Below are positions 51,362 to 59,085 of a DNA stretch of 59,085 nucleotides, in pieces. The notes beneath the pieces were generated by a model that was not told where the DNA came from, ran no database searches, and saw nothing but the letters and a program-made list of their open reading frames with translations. The position numbers and the translations under genes are program-made. The stretch is taken from assembly GCA_004295245.1 (NCBI GenBank), contig REAR01000061.1:1-59085 (forward strand), written 5' to 3'. The stretch is from Sphingobacteriales bacterium. Its GTDB lineage: Bacteria > Bacteroidota > Bacteroidia > Chitinophagales > Chitinophagaceae. Position 1 is the stretch's first letter, and every line of letters begins with the position of its first letter.

Positions 51362-53058
51362 TGAAACAACTACTATCAAAAAAATACTGGTGGGTATTGG
51401 TGCTTTTGGTGCTGGTAGCTGTTAACTGGCTGGCCGCTCTCTTTCATTTTAGAATAGACCTAACCGCAGAAAAAAGATATACCCTGGCACCTGCCACAAA
51501 AACCTTATTAAAAAATTTAAAAGAACCAGTAAGTATTACTGTTTTCTTAAGTGGCGATATGCCGGCCGGCTTTAAAAAACTGGCTAATAGCAGTGCAGAA
51601 ATGTTGCAGGAGTTTAAAGAAACCGGTAAGGGCAATATTACCTATCGCTTTGAAAAACCCGCAGAAGGTTTAACAGATAGCTTAAAAATTCAGTTCATAG
51701 ACTCTTTACAAAGCATGGGCCTTAGCCCCATGAATGTTAAAGCACAAGTGAAAGAAGGCGAAGGACAAGAAGAACGTTATGTGTACCCCGGTGCAGTAAT
51801 AGCTTATAAAGGCCGTATTACAGCAGTAGATTTTCTGCAGGGTCAAAGCAATGTAGATGGATTGAACTCTTTAAATAACGCAGAAGCTTTATTAGAGTAC
51901 AAGCTGGCCAATACCATACAAAAAATTACACAAGACTCTGTGCCCTTAATTGGTTACCTGCTGGGCAATGGCCAACCTTTTAGCTATAATGTGTGGGATT
52001 TAATTGAACGCAGTCTTAAAAAAACCTACTCTTTTTCTTTTCTGCCTATTGATAGCGTAAAAGCCATTCCGCCTTTCTTTAATGCCTTGGTAATAACAAA
52101 ACCTACACAAGCATTTACAGATGCGCAAAAATTAAAGCTGGATCAATACGTAATGCAGGGCGGAAAAATTTTATGGATGATTGATAACCTGTATGCAGAA
52201 ATGGATAGCCTGCAGCGCAGCCAAAATGAATTTATTGCTTTTGACCGCGGCCTTAACTTGCAAGACCTATTATTTAAATATGGCGTACGCATTAATCAAG
52301 ACCTGGTGCAAAGTATTGTGAGCGATAAAATACCTTCTGTAGTAGGTAATATGGGGGGCAAGCCACAAATAGAATTATTGCCCTGGCCGTATTTTCCGTT
52401 GCTTACAAATAGCAGCAACCACCCCATTGCAAAAAACTTAGATTATGTGGTAAGCCAGTTTCCAAATAGTATTGATACCGTGCAGGCTGTTGGTATTGCA
52501 AAAACTATTTTATTAAACGCAGCTGAAGCAAGGGCCTTAAACACACCAGCCAAAGTAAGCTGGAACAGTATTCAAACAGAAGACGATTTAAAAACGTTTA
52601 ATAAACCCAATATACCTGTAGCTGTTTTGTTAGAAGGCAGTTTTACTTCTTTATACAATAACCGTTTAACCACGGCTATGAAAGATGAATTAAACAGCAT
52701 TAACACCCCGTTTAAAGCACAGAGCAGCGCCACTAAAATGATTGTAATTGCCGATGGCGATATTGCTTTAAACAGCGTAAGCCAAACTGATGGGCCTTTG
52801 CAAATGGGCATGAATCCCTACACCAAAAACAAATATGCCAACAGCGAGTTTATTGCTAACTGTATAGAATACCTGGTGGGCAACAGTGGTATTTTAGAAA
52901 CCCGCAGTAAAGATTTTACCCTGCGCCTGTTGGATAAAAAGAAACTGGAAGCAAATAAAACCATCTGGCAGGTAATTGCTATTGTGGTGCCGCTACTGCT
53001 GGTAATTATTTTGGGGGCACTTTATCAGTGGCTGCGCAAAAGAAAATATAGTAAGTAA
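51361..53058 (+). CDS. gldG: Gliding-motility ABC transporter substrate-binding protein GldG
   Basis: 565 residues. An N-terminal membrane helix (~10-30, WVLVLLVLVAVNWLAALF) is followed by HFRIDLTAEKRYTLAPATK, the hallmark of GldG/IFT52-type auxiliary proteins. Then come an extracytoplasmic body (TVFLSGDMPAGFKKLANSSAE, QGGKILWMIDNLYAEMDS) and a C-terminal helix (~540-556) ending RKRKYSK. It overlaps gldF by one base (ATG within TAATG), so the two are translationally coupled. It is closed by a strong terminator. Confidence 0.92.
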   Translation: MKQLLSKKYWWVLVLLVLVAVNWLAALFHFRIDLTAEKRYTLAPATKTLLKNLKEPVSITVFLSGDMPAGFKKLANSSAEMLQEFKETGKGNITYRFEKPAEGLTDSLKIQFIDSLQSMGLSPMNVKAQVKEGEGQEERYVYPGAVIAYKGRITAVDFLQGQSNVDGLNSLNNAEALLEYKLANTIQKITQDSVPLIGYLLGNGQPFSYNVWDLIERSLKKTYSFSFLPIDSVKAIPPFFNALVITKPTQAFTDAQKLKLDQYVMQGGKILWMIDNLYAEMDSLQRSQNEFIAFDRGLNLQDLLFKYGVRINQDLVQSIVSDKIPSVVGNMGGKPQIELLPWPYFPLLTNSSNHPIAKNLDYVVSQFPNSIDTVQAVGIAKTILLNAAEARALNTPAKVSWNSIQTEDDLKTFNKPNIPVAVLLEGSFTSLYNNRLTTAMKDELNSINTPFKAQSSATKMIVIADGDIALNSVSQTDGPLQMGMNPYTKNKYANSEFIANCIEYLVGNSGILETRSKDFTLRLLDKKKLEANKTIWQVIAIVVPLLLVIILGALYQWLRKRKYSK

Positions 53059-53078
53059 TTTTTTACAACAATAATTAT

Positions 53079-53106
53079 AAAGCTGGTGTTATTTGCACCA
53101 GCTTTT
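53079..53106 (+). terminator. Terminator of gldFG
   Basis: AAAGCTGGTG (53079-53088) pairs with CACCAGCTTT (53096-53105), followed by T and GTTTTT. Confidence 0.85.
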
Positions 53107-53293
53107 GTTTTTCATAGCAGCAGCCGTTGCGTCGCACACTTGTACAGTTAGTCAGTAAGCTGGCAGAACCGAAAGTCAGAAAGATGCTTGTAAATAATAA
53201 AAGATTCTTTAGGACTTGCCGCCTGGTATTCTTCCGTACAAGTGTGCGACGCAAGGATGCCCAACCGGAGTTACAAATGCTGGTTACAAAAAA
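53107..53293. repeat. Dispersed repeat, paired element
   Basis: Left arm: TTCATAGCAGCAGCC and core GTTGCGTCGCACACTT (53126-53141). Right arm: TATTCTTCCGTACAA, core GTGTGCGACGCAA (53242-53254), AACCGGAGTTACAAATG and the outer end CTGGTTACAAAAAAA (53280-53294). The right end abuts the mfd stop codon. Confidence 0.75.
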
Positions 53294-53294
53294 A

Positions 53295-56200
53295 TTACGT
53301 TGCTAATACAGGCGGAAAAACACCTTTATGCATACGGGCTAAAAACTGGTGCATCTTTTCCATGCCATCTACATCTTTTACCACCAGGTAAAACAGGCGG
53401 CCATTTTGTTTTAGCTGTGCTTTGTTGGTTTGTGTTTGAATATAGGTAAGAATATCTCGAAAGATATTTGATTCGAAATACGGAGAGTCGGGGCGATTGA
53501 TAAAATAGCAACGCAGGGTTTCGTCTTTCAAACTCATTTTTTCAAACCCTAACTGCACGGCCAGCTTGCGGCAACGCACGGTTATAAACAAATCTTCTAC
53601 CTGCTGCGGTATGGGGCCAAAGCGGTCGTGCATTTCTGCATGAAAGCCCAGCAGCATTTCTTCATTGTCGCAATTATCTAAACGGGTGTAGAGCGATAAA
53701 CGTTCTGCAATACTTTCTACATATTTATCTGGTATCAAAATTTCAAGATCGGTATCAATGGTGCAGTCGTGCACAAAATCATCCTGCTGCTGAATTTCAT
53801 CTTTAAACACTTCTTTAAAGCGGGTGCGTTTTAATTCCCGGATGGCTTCGTCTAAAATTTTCTGATACATTTCAAAACCAATCTCTGCCATAAAACCACT
53901 TTGCTCTCCGCCCAGCATATTACCAGCGCCTCGTATATCTAAATCTCTCATGGCAATTTGAAAACCGCTGCCCAATTCGCTGTGTTGTTCTAATGTTTGC
54001 AGGCGCTTGCGGCTATCGCTGGGCAGTGTTGCTAATGATGGTGCCAGCAAATAACAGAATGCTTTTTTATTGCTGCGCCCCACACGGCCCCGCAACTGAT
54101 GTAAATCGCTTAAGCCAAACTGGTGTGCATTGTTTACAATAATGGTATTTACATTAGGTATATCCACCCCGCTTTCTACAATATTGGTACATACCAATAC
54201 ATCGTATTTACGATCTATAAAATCTAAGATGCGCTGCTCCAGCTCAAACCCATCTAATTGGCCGTGTGCAAAGCCAATGCTTAAATCAGGACAAAGGCCT
54301 TGTATTATATTAGCCATTTCTGGCAAACCCATTACGCGGTTGTGTATAAAGAAAACCTGTCCGCCTCTTTCTGTTTCGTAATAAATAGCGTCACGTATAA
54401 AATCTTCATTATACCCATGCACTTCTGTTTGTATGGGCTGGCGGTTAGGCGGTGGTGTGTTAATAATACTTAAGTCTCTTGCACCCATTAAACTAAACTG
54501 CAGGGTGCGGGGTATGGGTGTGGCGGTTAATGTTAAACAATCTACATTGGTACGCAGGGTTTTAATTTTTTCTTTAGCGGCCACCCCAAATTTCTGCTCT
54601 TCATCAATAATCATGATGCCCAGGTCTTTATACTGCACGTCTTTTCCCAGCAAAGAATGTGTACCAATAATAATATCAATTTTACCTTCTTTTAATTTTT
54701 GTAAGGTTTCTTTTTTCTCTTTACTGCTTTTAAAGCGGTTTATATAATCTACCGTAACCGGAAAATCTCTCAAGCGGTCGCTAAAAGTTTTGTAATGCTG
54801 AAATGCCAAAATGGTAGTGGGTACTAATATTACGGCCTGCTTACCATCGCAACAGGTTTTAAAGGCAGCACGAATGGCAATTTCTGTTTTACCAAAACCT
54901 ACATCGCCGCAAACCAAGCGATCCATAGGTGCGGGCAGCTCCATGTCTTTCTTAACATCTGCAGTTGCTTTGGCCTGGTCTGGTGTGTCTTCATAAATAA
55001 AAGACGCTTCCAGTTCAGTTTGCATATAATTATCCGGCGTATGCTGAAAACCCAATTGCGCCTTACGCTGTGCATACAGTTTAATTAAGTCAAAGGCAAT
55101 TTCTTTAACTCTTATTTTTGTTTTTTCTTTCAGCCGGTTCCACACATCGCTGCCCAATTTATTAATCTTAGGCACATTGCCTTCTTTACCGGTGTACTTA
55201 GAAATTTTGTGCAGCGAATTGATATTTACATACAGTATATCACTGTCTTTATAGATAATACGCACGGCTTCCTGCAACCTTCCATTTACTTCTAATTTTT
55301 GCAAGCCACTGTAAGTGCCTACGCCATGATCAATATGGGTTACATAGTCGCCCGGTTGTAAATCTCGCAGGGTGCGCAGGGTAATGGCCTTATTTTTATT
55401 GTAGGCCTGTTTTACTTTGTATTTATGGTAGCGCTGAAAAATTTGGTGATCAGTATAACACACCACTTTTAAATCATCATCAATAAACCCTTCGTGTATA
55501 GAAACAGGTACTGGTGTAAAAGCAATTGCTGCTTTCAGATCTGTAAAAATGCTGTACAGCCGCTCCAGCTGTTTGGGGTTGTCAGCAAAAATATAAATAC
55601 TGTATTTAGCCGCTTCGCGGTTTTTTAAATCTTTAATCAGTAAATCAAACTGGCGGTTAAATGCCGGTTGTTGTTGTGTTTTAAAATTAATTTCAAAACA
55701 TGCTCTTCCCGGAAACAAGGGCTCTCTGCCAATTTCAACAACATGGCGTTGTTGTATTTGCTGCACCAATACGTCTACCGGCACAAAATCATTTACGGTA
55801 ATTACTGTTTTCTCCAGCTCTTCTTCTTCATTCAGCCGTTCTTTTTTTGCGCCACCTGTTTCTTTGTAATAAGTAATGTAAGCATCCAGGTCTTCCTGCT
55901 GTTCTTTCACTGCGGCTTCAATCACATCCCAATCCTGCATCCATACCACCGTGTTCTCTGGCAAAAATTCAAACAGCGATACTTTTTCACTGCTATCAAA
56001 CTGTGTTTCTACATTTGGTATAATGGTTACCTGCAACAATTTGCGCTCACTCAATTGTGTTTCGGGGTCAAACAGCCGTATTGAGTCAATATCATTTCCA
56101 AACAACTCTACCCTATATGGTTTTTCGTTGCCAAAAGAATAAATATCTAAAATACCACCTCGTACAGCAAACTGCCCTGGCTCATACACAAAATCAGTAC

Positions 56201-56711
56201 GCTCAAAACCATAATCAACAAATTTTTCCAATGTAGCATCCACATCCAAAACATCTCCTGCCTTTAAGTAAATCATATTACCTGCCAGTGCTTTGGGCAA
56301 TACTACTTTTTCAAACAATGCCTCTGGGTACGTAATTAATATTTTTTTATTGCCGCCCTGACTTAGTTTGGTCAATGCTTCTGTGCGCAGCATTACATGG
56401 CTGCTATTAAGCAATTTAAAATTTTTCTTATTCTTAAATGATGAGGGAAAATAAAACAGGTCTAACGCCTTAGTTAAACTTTCTACAGAGTTATGAAAGT
56501 AAGCCGCTTCTTCAGCATCATTCAGCACCACCACATGGTTCAGTTGTTGTGTTGCATTGTGCATAAACAAAGCACTCAAAACAAAAGAAGGGGTACTACC
56601 CTGCAAATTGTGCAGGTAAAGTTGCTGGGGCTGAGACATAGTAATCCTGTCCGCAATGCTAAAAATGCGGCCATCCATCACATATCCCTGCTGCAGCGTC
56701 TCTAAATTCAT
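53295..56711 (-). CDS. mfd: Transcription-repair coupling factor Mfd
   Basis: Releases stalled RNA polymerase and recruits UvrA to lesions. The 1138 residues are the full length of the family. Domains in order: UvrB-like N-terminal part (~1-350), RNA polymerase interacting domain (LQPGDYVTHIDHGVGTYSGL, ~445-465), translocase with Walker A VCGDVGFGKTEIAIRAAF (~602), DEEQ motif IIDEEQKFG (~703), motif VI LHQLRGRVGRS, and a C-terminal TRCF domain. A -7 box TATCTTTG ends 7 nt before the ATG, so the mRNA may have almost no leader. Confidence 0.97.
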   Translation of the reverse strand: MNLETLQQGYVMDGRIFSIADRITMSQPQQLYLHNLQGSTPSFVLSALFMHNATQQLNHVVVLNDAEEAAYFHNSVESLTKALDLFYFPSSFKNKKNFKLLNSSHVMLRTEALTKLSQGGNKKILITYPEALFEKVVLPKALAGNMIYLKAGDVLDVDATLEKFVDYGFERTDFVYEPGQFAVRGGILDIYSFGNEKPYRVELFGNDIDSIRLFDPETQLSERKLLQVTIIPNVETQFDSSEKVSLFEFLPENTVVWMQDWDVIEAAVKEQQEDLDAYITYYKETGGAKKERLNEEEELEKTVITVNDFVPVDVLVQQIQQRHVVEIGREPLFPGRACFEINFKTQQQPAFNRQFDLLIKDLKNREAAKYSIYIFADNPKQLERLYSIFTDLKAAIAFTPVPVSIHEGFIDDDLKVVCYTDHQIFQRYHKYKVKQAYNKNKAITLRTLRDLQPGDYVTHIDHGVGTYSGLQKLEVNGRLQEAVRIIYKDSDILYVNINSLHKISKYTGKEGNVPKINKLGSDVWNRLKEKTKIRVKEIAFDLIKLYAQRKAQLGFQHTPDNYMQTELEASFIYEDTPDQAKATADVKKDMELPAPMDRLVCGDVGFGKTEIAIRAAFKTCCDGKQAVILVPTTILAFQHYKTFSDRLRDFPVTVDYINRFKSSKEKKETLQKLKEGKIDIIIGTHSLLGKDVQYKDLGIMIIDEEQKFGVAAKEKIKTLRTNVDCLTLTATPIPRTLQFSLMGARDLSIINTPPPNRQPIQTEVHGYNEDFIRDAIYYETERGGQVFFIHNRVMGLPEMANIIQGLCPDLSIGFAHGQLDGFELEQRILDFIDRKYDVLVCTNIVESGVDIPNVNTIIVNNAHQFGLSDLHQLRGRVGRSNKKAFCYLLAPSLATLPSDSRKRLQTLEQHSELGSGFQIAMRDLDIRGAGNMLGGEQSGFMAEIGFEMYQKILDEAIRELKRTRFKEVFKDEIQQQDDFVHDCTIDTDLEILIPDKYVESIAERLSLYTRLDNCDNEEMLLGFHAEMHDRFGPIPQQVEDLFITVRCRKLAVQLGFEKMSLKDETLRCYFINRPDSPYFESNIFRDILTYIQTQTNKAQLKQNGRLFYLVVKDVDGMEKMHQFLARMHKGVFPPVLAT

Positions 56712-56718
56712 CGGGCGG

Positions 56719-56726
56719 CAAAGATA
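56719..56726 (-). promoter_or_regulatory. Promoter -7 box of mfd
   Basis: TATCTTTG on the minus strand, followed by CCGCCCG and the ATG. The -33 element is not clear. Confidence 0.55.
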
Positions 56727-56773
56727 AGCGCTTTCTTATTTTAACCTATTCGTTGCAAAAAGAATTTATAGAA

Positions 56774-56840
56774 TGGTAACCGGCTGTTGTATAGCTATTG
56801 GGCAGTAGTTGCGTCGCACTCTTCAACAGCAACGCCTTGT
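56774..56840 (+). repeat. Dispersed repeat, solo left arm
   Basis: Left outer end GGTAACCGGCTG (~56775-56786), GGGCAGTA and core GTTGCGTCGCACTCTT (56808-56823), then CAACAGCAACG. It lies between the porin-like gene's stop and the mfd promoter. Confidence 0.7.
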
Positions 56841-56853
56841 GCAGCTATTGTAT

Positions 56854-58077
56854 TTAGAAAACCACTAAATGACTCATAAAGCCCAGCAAAATTTGCCCTG
56901 TATTATTATTCTGAAGACCAAATCGGTTACGGGCATAATCAGAATAGCGGTTAAACTTACCCACATAACTTAAAAACACTTTTATATTATGTTGCTTGTT
57001 CAGGTGGCATTCAACAGAAGAAGTATAGGTCCAAGAGTTTCTTAACCGGTTTGTTTTACCAACACTGTTATCTGGGTTAGCCATCCAGTAACTGGAGCTG
57101 AGCATTCCTATAGTTGTTGCACTGATGTTTGGTGTAAAAAAATATTCGCCCCGCACCCAATGTTCAATATAGTTAACATCATGTAGGCGGTTAGAAAAGT
57201 CGTTACCCAAATAACCACTCACCACAGCTGTTCTGTCTAAAGCTTCGTTACTATACCTGAAATCGTATTGAAGTGTAAGGCCATTTTTTTTATACTGATT
57301 ACCCAACACTATCTGGTTCAGGTGCCTGTTTTTTGCTAAATTAAAATTACTGTAACTCCACTTGGTGCTAAAAACCTGGTTAGCAAAACTACCGTTCCAG
57401 TTAAGGGTTATACCCAATGGTGCTTTAGAAGCGGCAGCACCCGGGGTATTGCCATAGTTCTGCTCAAAACTTCTGGAGCTGGAATTAGCAAGTTGAAAAC
57501 TAAATCTGTGATTGGGCGAAACCCGGTAGTTGGCTTTTATGGCACCCAAAAAAACATCGCCATTAGAAATCCAGTCGTTATACACCACCATGGTAATGGG
57601 GTTGTAAAAAATTTCATACCCACCAAACTCACCAAACATTTTACCTGCAGTTAAAACCAGTTTAGAAGTGGCTTCGTATTCTACATAGGCAAGGTCAATC
57701 GTTCTTCTTAGTAAATCTACCGTGGCAGCATCTGCAGCGCTGCGGCTATACACATCTCTGAAACGTACTTTCAATTTTTTAGAAACCCGGCCTATCACTT
57801 CCATACGCACATCATTTGCTCTAAACTGCGAGTTTATCAACTCACCATTTACAAAATTGTTATTTAAAGCAAAGCGCATATTGGCTATCATATTTACATC
57901 TCGCACAAAGCTGCCTTCTTTATTAATTTTAATAAGGGGCTGTGTTTTTAAAACAGCACTATCAAATTGTGCTTCTTCCAACTCCTGACACAGCGCACAA
58001 ACACTAAAGAGCGCACATACTAAAAACAGCGCTATTCTTCTTAAAGAACGTTTCATGTTGTCAATAATATTATTCAT
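56854..58077 (-). CDS. Porin-like outer-membrane beta-barrel protein
   Basis: 407 residues; a second start at 58056 would give a better signal peptide (MKRSLRRIALFLVCALFSVC, then ALCQ). The mature part alternates aromatic and polar residues over many ~10-residue strands (VRFRDVYSRSAADAATVDLL, YVEYEATSKLVLTAGKMFGE, WVRGEYFFTPNISATTIGML), as in phosphate-selective porin-like (OprP/OprO) families of this phylum. The last residues LLGFMSHLVVF end in an aromatic, as expected for Bam-inserted barrels. The substrate is unknown. Confidence 0.7.
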   Translation of the reverse strand: MNNIIDNMKRSLRRIALFLVCALFSVCALCQELEEAQFDSAVLKTQPLIKINKEGSFVRDVNMIANMRFALNNNFVNGELINSQFRANDVRMEVIGRVSKKLKVRFRDVYSRSAADAATVDLLRRTIDLAYVEYEATSKLVLTAGKMFGEFGGYEIFYNPITMVVYNDWISNGDVFLGAIKANYRVSPNHRFSFQLANSSSRSFEQNYGNTPGAAASKAPLGITLNWNGSFANQVFSTKWSYSNFNLAKNRHLNQIVLGNQYKKNGLTLQYDFRYSNEALDRTAVVSGYLGNDFSNRLHDVNYIEHWVRGEYFFTPNISATTIGMLSSSYWMANPDNSVGKTNRLRNSWTYTSSVECHLNKQHNIKVFLSYVGKFNRYSDYARNRFGLQNNNTGQILLGFMSHLVVF

Positions 58078-58434
58078 TACAGGTATTCTAAAAAATTAAA
58101 GATGGCAGCCGCTTTATAACAACGCCTTTTGGGCTTAGCTAATTGCCTTTTTGCGGTAAGCTTGCCAGTAGCTTACTTTAGATACCGGTTAAAAATACAA
58201 AACAACGGGTAAAAGTAATGGGTACCCGCTTTTGAGATAAGTGTTTTAATATATTAGCTGGCGGTACTTTAATTGCTGAAGCGGGTTGTTTGCCTTGTTG
58301 AACAAGGCACTGCTGTTAACTGTTGCGACGCAATCCCGAAGTTTCGGGACTTAACCGGAGTTACAATGGCCTGTTACCAAAAAAAATATTTGTGTAATAA
58401 TTTAAAGCCTTGCATCTGTTAAAAAAAAGATGCC
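58078..58434. other. Divergent intergenic region
   Basis: About 360 bp between the porin-like and VIT-domain genes. It holds a solo right repeat arm (58322-58381). No clear promoter or gene was seen. Confidence 0.45.
58296..58386 (-). repeat. Dispersed repeat, solo right arm
   Basis: TGAACAAGGCACTGCTG precedes core GTTGCGACGCAA (58322-58333, a perfect palindrome core) and the palindrome TCCCGAAGTTTCGGGA (58334-58349), then TTAACCGGAGTTACAATGG and the outer end CTGTTACCAAAAAA (~58372-58385). No proximal left arm is seen. Confidence 0.7.
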
Positions 58435-59085
58435 ATGAGAAAATTTATTGCCACCGCTTTTGTGGTGCTTATAGTTACCACCATACGGGCACAGATAGCG
58501 CAATTAACCGTAAGCGATAAAACAGCGAACGTATACTTAAAAGAATTACAGGTGGATGTAAAAGTAGCCGGGCCGGTAGCCACTACCACCATGCAACTGG
58601 TTTTTGAAAACAAAACAAGCCGTGTGCTGGAAGGTGAATTGAGTTTTCTGTTGCCGGAAGGTGTGAGTGTATCCCGCTATGCTATTGATATAAATGGCCG
58701 GTTGCGTGAAGCCGTGCCTGTTGAAAAAGAAAAAGGCACACAGGTATTTGAAGCTATTGAACGCCGCCGTGTTGACCCCGGCCTGCTGGAGCGTACGGAG
58801 GGCAATAATTTTCGCACCCGCATTTACCCCATTCCGGCCAATGGCACCCGCACGGTTGTAATCGCATATGAAGAAGAATTGGGTTACAACAAAAAAAATC
58901 AACTGCATTGCCGTTTTTAAATTAAATGTGCTGGTATTACAGAACACATTGGCCCCGGATGTGGATCAAAGCCCGGATGACCTGAGCTTTAACGAATGGA
59001 ATAATAATTACACAGCAAGTATTGAAAAATATAATTACACCCCATCAAAATCATTAGAGTTTAGCATACCCAAGCAACAGAATTT
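58435..59085 (+). CDS. VIT-domain secreted protein, apparent frameshift, C-terminus cut
   Basis: Starts at ATG 58435 with a signal peptide ([20 protein letters not shown]). The VIT domain follows: [60 protein letters not shown] and [20 protein letters not shown]. The frame stops at 58918-58920, straight after NQLHCRF. The +1 frame continues without a stop from 58919 to the window end ([15 protein letters not shown]...), and joined they read [14 protein letters not shown], as the family would. Deleting one T from the run 58914-58918 restores the frame. VIT proteins usually carry a vWA domain later, which lies beyond the window. Confidence 0.75.

Overview
The window is about 59 kb of a moderately AT-rich bacterial chromosome with dense housekeeping genes on both strands. 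Its gene content points to the phylum Bacteroidota: gldF-gldG, type IX secretion (T9SS) cargo proteins with C-terminal sorting domains, atpD-atpC as a separate pair, a TonB-dependent receptor, cysD/cysN/cysH, an RNase Y beside zapA, no visible Shine-Dalgarno signals, and promoters with the TAnnTTTG -7 box of that phylum. Gene style and neighbourhoods suggest a Chitinophagaceae-like organism, but that family call is an inference. No rRNA, tRNA, transposase, prophage or CRISPR array was seen.

Layout. 1-2.1 kb: three leftward genes of unknown function (the last cut by the window edge), two of them preceded by the same 25-27 nt motif. 3-9 kb: dnaB, a sensor histidine kinase, a YqgE protein and atpD-atpC. 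9-16.5 kb: a DUF4870 membrane protein, a GNAT protein, a haem-binding protein / small membrane protein / TonB receptor group, a diverged M19 dipeptidase and a lipoprotein esterase. 16.5-23 kb: a secreted unknown, an alpha-oxoamine synthase, lpxA overlapping an ABC ATPase, cysteine desulfurase plus an IscA/HesB carrier, methylmalonyl-CoA epimerase and a second GNAT protein. 23-33 kb: pheT, a coiled-coil protein, zapA, rny, rplS, tatA, gatA and a MltD-type lytic transglycosylase. 33-37.3 kb: the leftward sulfate-assimilation operon cysH-cysD-cysN-cobA behind a SAM-I riboswitch with its terminator. 37.7-42.3 kb: two divergent large T9SS cargo proteins, one a sugar dehydrogenase with an inserted PA14 domain. 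42.5-59 kb: fumC, recQ, copA, tsaE, ald, gldF-gldG, mfd, an outer-membrane porin-like protein, and a VIT-domain protein with an apparent frameshift that runs off the end.

The most unusual structure is not a gene. A family of dispersed intergenic repeats carries the core TTGCGWCGCAM. I count 26 recognisable half-sites plus two variant arms, spread over 20 intergenic regions and never inside a coding region. At eight places two arms face each other (TTGCGTCGCAC ... GTGCGACGCAA) 14 to about 110 bp apart, with outer ends resembling GTAACCAGC / GCTGGTTAC(C) next to A/T runs. Several arms carry an extra palindrome, TCCCGAAACTTCGGGA. This looks like a REPIN/MITE-type non-autonomous mobile family, or a dispersed protein-binding site; no mobilising enzyme is in the window.

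A second theme is promoter placement. Clear Bacteroidota -7 boxes lie only 4-8 nt before the start codons of the histidine kinase, copA, tsaE, gldF and mfd, which predicts leaderless or nearly leaderless mRNAs. Most convergent gene pairs are separated by strong, often perfectly palindromic terminators.
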